Part shown: piece by piece, positions 59,758-64,000 of the stretch
Layout: each line of letters begins with the position of its first letter
How positions within the stretch are numbered: position 1 is the first letter of the stretch
Origin: UBA2357 sp046295975
GTDB lineage: Bacteria > Pseudomonadota > Gammaproteobacteria > Burkholderiales > Rhodocyclaceae
Length of the DNA: 64,000 nt
Direction of reading: 5' to 3'
Assembly: GCA_046295975.1 (NCBI GenBank)
Contig: JBKBMG010000013.1
Coordinates: 43,067 to 107,066, forward strand
The notes under the pieces: model-generated
Database searches by the model: none
The model's input: the letters and a program-made list of their open reading frames with translations, nothing else
Told to the model about the DNA's origin: nothing
Program-made: the position numbers and the translations under genes

Positions 59758-62721
59758 ATGCGACGTTTCGAATTCATTGACGGCAAGTCGAGCAAGTTCT
59801 GGGAAGTGCAAGTCCAGGACGCCGATCTCACGGTCACCTACGGCCGTATCGGCACCCAGGGGCAGAGCAAGACCAAGTCCTTCGCGAGCGAAGCGGCAGC
59901 ACTGGCGGAAGAAGCCAAACTGATCCGCGAAAAGACCGGCAAGGGCTATGGCGAGGTCGACGCCGGTGCCGGTGCCGGTGCCGGTGCCGGTGCCGGTGCC
60001 GCGCAGAATGGTGCTCGCACCCCGCCGCCCCAATCCGCCCCCTCTACCCTTACCGCCACGCCACACGAGCAGGGGGCAGGCCCGCTCACCGCACCGGCCA
60101 CGGCAACCGCCCTCGAGCCGGTCTGCGCGTCAGCGACCGCGGAAGCCGCGGAGACCGCAGCCGCTGCAGGCCAAGACGCCCCCCACGACACGGCTGATGG
60201 CCTCGCCTGGCCGTCTGCCGGCTTCGTGTGGAGTGACGAACTGCGCGCCCAGCTGCCAATCGTGCGCGGCGTCCGGGCCGAGTCCGTATCGACCGACCCG
60301 GTCGACCTCGGCGACCTCGGTGACCTGCCCTTCGACGGCGACCCGCGCACCTGCACCGACCTGGCGGTGTGGCTGCGGGCCAGCGCGGGCGGCGATCACC
60401 TGGGGCGCGGCCTGCGCAAGCTGATCAAGGCGGCAGCCGCCTTTCACGGCGCCGCTTTCGCGGTCGAGTTGATGTTGCAGGTCGCCGCTGACTGGCATAC
60501 CGCTGCGCCGCTCAAGTTCAGCTTCGGACTAAGCAGCCCCGCGCGCTGGCTGCGCAAGTGCGTCGCGGCCTGCAGCGATGCCGAGCATGCGGCCTGCGTC
60601 GCGATTGCCGAACGTTTCCGGGGCACGGGTGTGCAGGGCGACAGCCTCATCTGCCACCTTTTCCCGGAACAGAGCGCTTGGGCAGAAGCCTGCGCCGCCC
60701 ACCCCGACGCCCAGGACGACGTCGATATCCTGTCCAACCTCTACGACACCGCCCTGAGCCCCGACAGCCTGCTGCGGCTGCTGCGCGGCCGCTACGGCGA
60801 AGCCTTCGGCTGGGACGGCACGCAACGGTCGCCGGCGATCGCGCTGCTACAGGTACACCTTTACGGCGCCGCGGCGCTGCCTCTGTTCGAGGCCGGCATC
60901 AAACAGTACGCACGACACCTTTCCTACTTTCAGCCCGCGCTGGATCACCTGCTCAAACTGCTTGAACGCCTGGAGACGCCCGAGGTGTTTCCGATGCTGT
61001 TCCGCCATGTGGCGCTCGCCGCCGTGCGCGACCTGCTGCAACGGCTGGCGTCGCGCTGGCCTGCGGCGCTGTTCAAGACCGCCATGCTCACGCCGCGCCG
61101 CAGCGACGCCCTGGAGGACTGGGCAGTCCGGCTTGCCACCGATCAACCGGCCGTCATCGATGCGGCGCTTGCCGCGAGCACGCCCGCCGAGCGCGCACGC
61201 CTGGAAGCGGTCATCCACAACCGCCTGCGCCCCACCGAGGCCGCGCTGGCGTCGCTGCCCCCGGCGCTGAGCCAGGTGCCGCCGGACCTGCCACAGCCCA
61301 AGGGCCGCAAGCCGGCGCTGCCGGAGTTCTTCGATGCCCGTACGCTGCGCCGCCCGCAACTGCGCAGCGAAGGCGGCGGCGGTGCCCTCCCGCTGGCGGC
61401 AATGGAATTGCTGGGACGGTTGCTCGCCGCCAGCACGCTTGAGGCGCCGCGCCCGGAACTCATGGAAGTGCGCGCCGCCTGCACCCCCGATTCCCTCGCC
61501 GACTTCGCCTGGAGTCTGTTCTGCGCCTGGCAGATCGGCGGCTCCCCGAGCAAACAGTCGTGGGCCTTCACCGCACTCGGCCTGCTTGGCAACGACGGCG
61601 TCGCGTACCGGCTTGCACCGCTCGTCCGCGACTGGCCCGGACAGTCGGCGCACGCCCGCGCCACGCTGGGGCTGGATATCCTGGCGGCGCTCGGAAGCGA
61701 TGCCGCGCTGATGCAACTCAACGCCATCGCGGAAAAGGTCAAGCACGCCGGACTGCAGTCGCGCGCGCGCCAACGCATAGACCATATCGCCACGGCACGC
61801 GGACTGACCCCGACGGAACTGGCCGACCGGCTGGTGCCCGACCTGGGGCTGGACGAGCACGGTCGCGTCTGGCTCGATTTCGGCCCCCGCCAGTTCCGGG
61901 TTCAGCTGGACGAGGCGCTCAAGCCGCGACTCAGCGACAGCGCCGGCAAGCCCCTCAAGGACTTGCCCAAGGCCGGGCGCGGGGACGATGCGGAAATGGC
62001 CGAAGCCGCCATGGCCCAGTTCAAGGCGCTCAAGAAGGAATCCAAGGCCGTCGCCAGTCTGCACATCCCGCGCCAGGAGCGCGCCATGTGCACGCGACGG
62101 CGGTGGAAGCCGGAGGTGTTCCGGATGCTCTTCGTCACCCATCCACTGATGCGCCAGCTCGCGCGCCGCCTGCTGTGGGGCGTCTATCGCGACGGCATCG
62201 CCATCGACGCCTTCCGTGTCGCCGAGGATGGCACGCTGGCCGACCGTAACGACGACGACTATGCCTTGCCCGCCCCGGACAGCGGCGTCGATATCGGCAT
62301 CGTCCACGTGCTGGAACTGCCAACCGAACTGGTCGGCGCATTCGCCCAGTGCTTCGCCGACTACGAGATCCTGCAACCCTTCCCCCAACTCGGCCGCGAA
62401 ACCCATGCGGTCGACGACGCCGACCGCCAGGCAGGCGAACTGCTGCGTTTCAAGGACCGGAAAGCGCACGCCGGCGCCTTGATGGGCCTGGCCGCACTGG
62501 ACTGGGAGGCGGACACCTCGAGCTACGCCATCCGCCACTTCACCAAGCTGCTACCAGGTGGCGGACAGGTGAGTGTGGAACTCGAACCGGGCATCCTGCT
62601 GGGCGACCTTCAGAGCGAACCCGAGCAGTGGCTGGTCAGGGTCGACCTGCCGCCAGACGGCACCGATCCGATTCAGGTCAGCGAACTGATGCGGGATCTG
62701 GAACGGGTCGCGCCGGGCTGA
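59758..62721 (+). CDS. WGR domain and DUF4132-type (MolR-like) protein
   Basis: 987 residues. The N-terminal WGR domain is textbook: MRRFEFIDGKSSKFWEVQV, VTYGRIGTQGQSKTKSF, EEAKLIREKTGKGY. A low-complexity linker follows, with (Ala-Gly)6 encoded by a hexanucleotide repeat. The large remainder has helical-repeat character and ends in a DUF4132 domain (HIPRQERAMCTRRRWKPEVFRMLFVTHPLMRQLARRLLWGVY, in part, and FAQCFADYEILQPFPQLGRE). WGR domains bind nucleic-acid ends in eukaryotic PARPs; the bacterial role is not known. The 3' end overlaps the convergent HAD gene by 44 bases. Confidence 0.87.
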   Translation: MRRFEFIDGKSSKFWEVQVQDADLTVTYGRIGTQGQSKTKSFASEAAALAEEAKLIREKTGKGYGEVDAGAGAGAGAGAGAAQNGARTPPPQSAPSTLTATPHEQGAGPLTAPATATALEPVCASATAEAAETAAAAGQDAPHDTADGLAWPSAGFVWSDELRAQLPIVRGVRAESVSTDPVDLGDLGDLPFDGDPRTCTDLAVWLRASAGGDHLGRGLRKLIKAAAAFHGAAFAVELMLQVAADWHTAAPLKFSFGLSSPARWLRKCVAACSDAEHAACVAIAERFRGTGVQGDSLICHLFPEQSAWAEACAAHPDAQDDVDILSNLYDTALSPDSLLRLLRGRYGEAFGWDGTQRSPAIALLQVHLYGAAALPLFEAGIKQYARHLSYFQPALDHLLKLLERLETPEVFPMLFRHVALAAVRDLLQRLASRWPAALFKTAMLTPRRSDALEDWAVRLATDQPAVIDAALAASTPAERARLEAVIHNRLRPTEAALASLPPALSQVPPDLPQPKGRKPALPEFFDARTLRRPQLRSEGGGGALPLAAMELLGRLLAASTLEAPRPELMEVRAACTPDSLADFAWSLFCAWQIGGSPSKQSWAFTALGLLGNDGVAYRLAPLVRDWPGQSAHARATLGLDILAALGSDAALMQLNAIAEKVKHAGLQSRARQRIDHIATARGLTPTELADRLVPDLGLDEHGRVWLDFGPRQFRVQLDEALKPRLSDSAGKPLKDLPKAGRGDDAEMAEAAMAQFKALKKESKAVASLHIPRQERAMCTRRRWKPEVFRMLFVTHPLMRQLARRLLWGVYRDGIAIDAFRVAEDGTLADRNDDDYALPAPDSGVDIGIVHVLELPTELVGAFAQCFADYEILQPFPQLGRETHAVDDADRQAGELLRFKDRKAHAGALMGLAALDWEADTSSYAIRHFTKLLPGGGQVSVELEPGILLGDLQSEPEQWLVRVDLPPDGTDPIQVSELMRDLERVAPG
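59962..59997 (+). repeat. six tandem GCCGGT units in the WGR gene
   Basis: Six identical 6-base units encode alternating Ala and Gly in the linker after the WGR domain. Copy-number change would shift the linker length by two residues without a frameshift. Confidence 0.9.
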
Positions 62722-63388
62722 GGCCACCGCCGTAGCGCTCGCCAACCCAGGCCACCGCTTCGGCAAGATTGCCGCACACCGCGCTGGCGCGGCTGAAGTC
62801 GTGGCGCGCCGACATCGCGTTGGGGACGGCCACGCAGGCAATGCCGGCAGCGGTGGCGGCATGCACGCCGTGCTCGGTGTCCTCGATGGCAACGCATTCG
62901 CCGGCGCTCAGGTTCAGCCGCGCCAGGGCCAGCAGATAGGCGTCCGGCGCGGGCTTGCTGTGGGGTACTTCGTCACCGCAGACGACGGTTTCGAACACCC
63001 CGTTCAGCGCATGTTCGCGCAGGGTTGCACGCACCCCGGTAGGCCCCGCACCGGTCACGATTCCGAAGCGCAGCCCGGCGGCGCGAAAGCGCGCCAGCGC
63101 CTCCAGCACCCCCGGCATCAGCGGAAACGCCGAATGCGACAGAAACGCGTCGGTTACCTGCGCCTTCTGCCGCGCGAGGGTCTCGTGCGCCTCCGCGATC
63201 GCAAAGCGGGCGACCAGGTCGATCGCGTTATTGACGGTGGAGACGCCGGCATACCACCGCTTGTAGGTCTCGTCGTCGAGGTGCACGCCGTAGTCGGCGA
63301 GCACGCCCTGCCACATCGCATGGTGGATCGGTTCGGAATCGACCAACGTACCGTCATGGTCGAACAGGATGGCGCGCAGCGCGGTCAT
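62678..63388 (-). CDS. HAD-family phosphatase (beta-phosphoglucomutase-like)
   Basis: 236 residues. HAD motifs: I FDHDGTLVDS (Asp10 and Asp12), II IVTGAGPTG, III Lys in HSKPAPDAY, IV IEDTEHGV. The helical cap (HHAMWQGVLADYGVHLDDETYKRWYAG) is the subclass I type of beta-phosphoglucomutase and phosphoglycolate phosphatase relatives. The substrate is unknown. Motif I begins soon after the chosen ATG. A ~31-base repeat lies just upstream. Confidence 0.88.
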   Translation of the reverse strand: MTALRAILFDHDGTLVDSEPIHHAMWQGVLADYGVHLDDETYKRWYAGVSTVNNAIDLVARFAIAEAHETLARQKAQVTDAFLSHSAFPLMPGVLEALARFRAAGLRFGIVTGAGPTGVRATLREHALNGVFETVVCGDEVPHSKPAPDAYLLALARLNLSAGECVAIEDTEHGVHAATAAGIACVAVPNAMSARHDFSRASAVCGNLAEAVAWVGERYGGGLSPARPVPDPASVR

Positions 63389-63398
63389 GGCGTCCCCG

Positions 63399-63429
63399 TG
63401 AGAGCGTGTGAAGGTGTCGTCGCGAACAG
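63399..63429. repeat. 31-bp dispersed repeat, copy A
   Basis: TGAGAGCGTGTGAAG followed by GTGTCGTCGCGAACAG. It matches a second copy ~530 bases downstream at 26 of 31 positions. It sits directly upstream of the HAD gene start. Confidence 0.7.
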
Positions 63430-63622
63430 TCGCGACGTGCGCAGGATGATAACCACTCAAGCGCCGCGCGGCCATCGCATCTGCCCACGCTTCGTTGCTC
63501 ATCCTTCACATTCGAAAAAACACCTAAACGCTCGATTAATAACGCGAAAGTGTGCGGAACTTTTTTGCACTCTCGTGCCTCCGGTGCTACGGTTGACCCC
63601 TTTCCTGCAACTGGAGCGCATC

Positions 63623-63931
63623 ATGAAGAAGACTGTTTTCGCACTTGCCCTGGCCTCGGCCGCCACCTTCGCCCACGCCGACCCTGGCGTGATGATCGGC
63701 GTGAACTACAGCCTCTCCGCCGGTCTCGGCTTTTCCGTAAAGGTCTTGTCGTCGGACCGCGAAAACCGCACGGTCGCCACCCTGGGCACAAGCTACTACC
63801 CACGCAGCAACAACTTCGGCGTGGACGTCGGCGTCGGCCGCACCTTCGAGAACGGCGTTGCAACGGTGGGCTGGGACGTCATCAACAGCGAGCCGCAGTT
63901 CAGCCTGGGCTACGTCGACACCGTGCGCTGA
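63623..63931 (+). CDS. small exported protein of unknown function
   Basis: 102 residues. A signal peptide (MKKTVFALALASAATFAHA, then DPG) is followed by alternating hydrophobic/polar residues (GVMIGVNYSLSAGLGFSVKVL, ENRTVATLGTSYYPRSNNFGVDVGVGRTF, in part) that suggest beta strands. GGAG lies 9 bases before the ATG. Its stop codon is part of repeat copy B. No family was recognised. Confidence 0.72.
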   Translation: MKKTVFALALASAATFAHADPGVMIGVNYSLSAGLGFSVKVLSSDRENRTVATLGTSYYPRSNNFGVDVGVGRTFENGVATVGWDVINSEPQFSLGYVDTVR

Positions 63932-63959
63932 GAGCTTGTGAAGAAATCGTCGCGAGCAG
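63929..63959. repeat. 31-bp dispersed repeat, copy B
   Basis: TGAGAGCTTGTGAAG followed by AAATCGTCGCGAGCAG. Its first three bases are the stop codon of the small exported protein. The element probably continues as palindrome-rich sequence to the window end. Confidence 0.7.
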
Positions 63960-64000
63960 AGCCGAGTGCAAGGCGCGAGCGAGCGAACGACGAGACATAT

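Noticed and set aside
59962..59997. Phase-variation switch by the GCCGGT repeat
   Set aside because: Units are six bases, so gain or loss cannot shift the reading frame.
1..64000. CRISPR arrays, insertion sequences, integrases or attachment sites
   Set aside because: No regularly spaced repeats, transposase or integrase genes were seen.

Overview
The window is high-GC bacterial DNA with dense, operon-like gene packing. The gene set (RtcR/Rsr RNA repair, AcoR-type sigma-54 aldehyde dehydrogenase locus, Bug/TctC binding protein, CydDC, SLAC1-type channel, NnrS-like protein) fits a betaproteobacterium, most likely of the Rhodocyclales (Azoarcus/Thauera-like). That placement is inference from gene content and style only; there is no rRNA here.

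Layout: (1) 1-7.5 kb: a divergent LysR regulator (cut by the window edge), allophanate hydrolase and a complete peptide-type ABC importer. (2) 7.6-9.5 kb: a FabMG-family protein and a DUF3617 protein. (3) 9.8-16.7 kb: an RNA-repair locus read leftwards as rsr, two Y-RNA-like RNAs, rtcB, a RlaP-type nucleotidyltransferase and rtcA, with a -24/-12 promoter in front of rsr and the sigma-54 activator RtcR divergent. The two RNAs carry tRNA T-arm, acceptor and D-arm elements in circularly permuted order. rsr has one in-frame TAA codon. (4) 16.8-19.3 kb: an AT-richer island with an orphan Hcp and three unknown genes, at least two for membrane proteins. (5) 19.6-21.2 kb: a GcvA-like regulator and two tiny genes. 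(6) 21.3-29.6 kb: an aldarate (galactarate/glucarate) catabolic operon with a tripartite tricarboxylate transporter and a LysR regulator. (7) 29.7-32 kb: acuR-acuI plus an AhpD-like gene, with two copies of one operator. (8) 32-37.7 kb: TonB receptor, a small exported protein, ChuY-like, HutX and HutW, i.e. uptake and oxygen-independent breakdown of heme, behind a Fur-like box. (9) 37.7-42 kb: phosphonate-type ABC importer with a fused double permease and a ~190 bp hairpin element. (10) 42.3-46.6 kb: DUF779 and aldehyde dehydrogenase with AcoR-type activator, sigma-54 promoter and palindromic upstream site. (11) 46.7-52.3 kb: DUF59 protein, NnrS-like membrane protein, SpmA-SpmB fusion, SoxR with its box, ABC-2 exporter. 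(12) 52.3-57.4 kb: SLAC1-type channel and cydDC; the cydC N-terminus is built from two REP-like repeats. (13) 57.9-64 kb: periplasmic DsrE-like protein, Cys-rich lipoprotein, WGR/DUF4132 protein, HAD phosphatase, small exported protein, and two copies of a ~31 bp repeat.

The most notable system is the RNA-repair module: it joins RNA ligase, 3'-phosphate cyclase, a polymerase-beta-fold nucleotidyltransferase, a Ro60 ortholog and two tRNA-mimicking RNAs, controlled by a CARF-domain activator, with a nonsense codon in the Ro gene.
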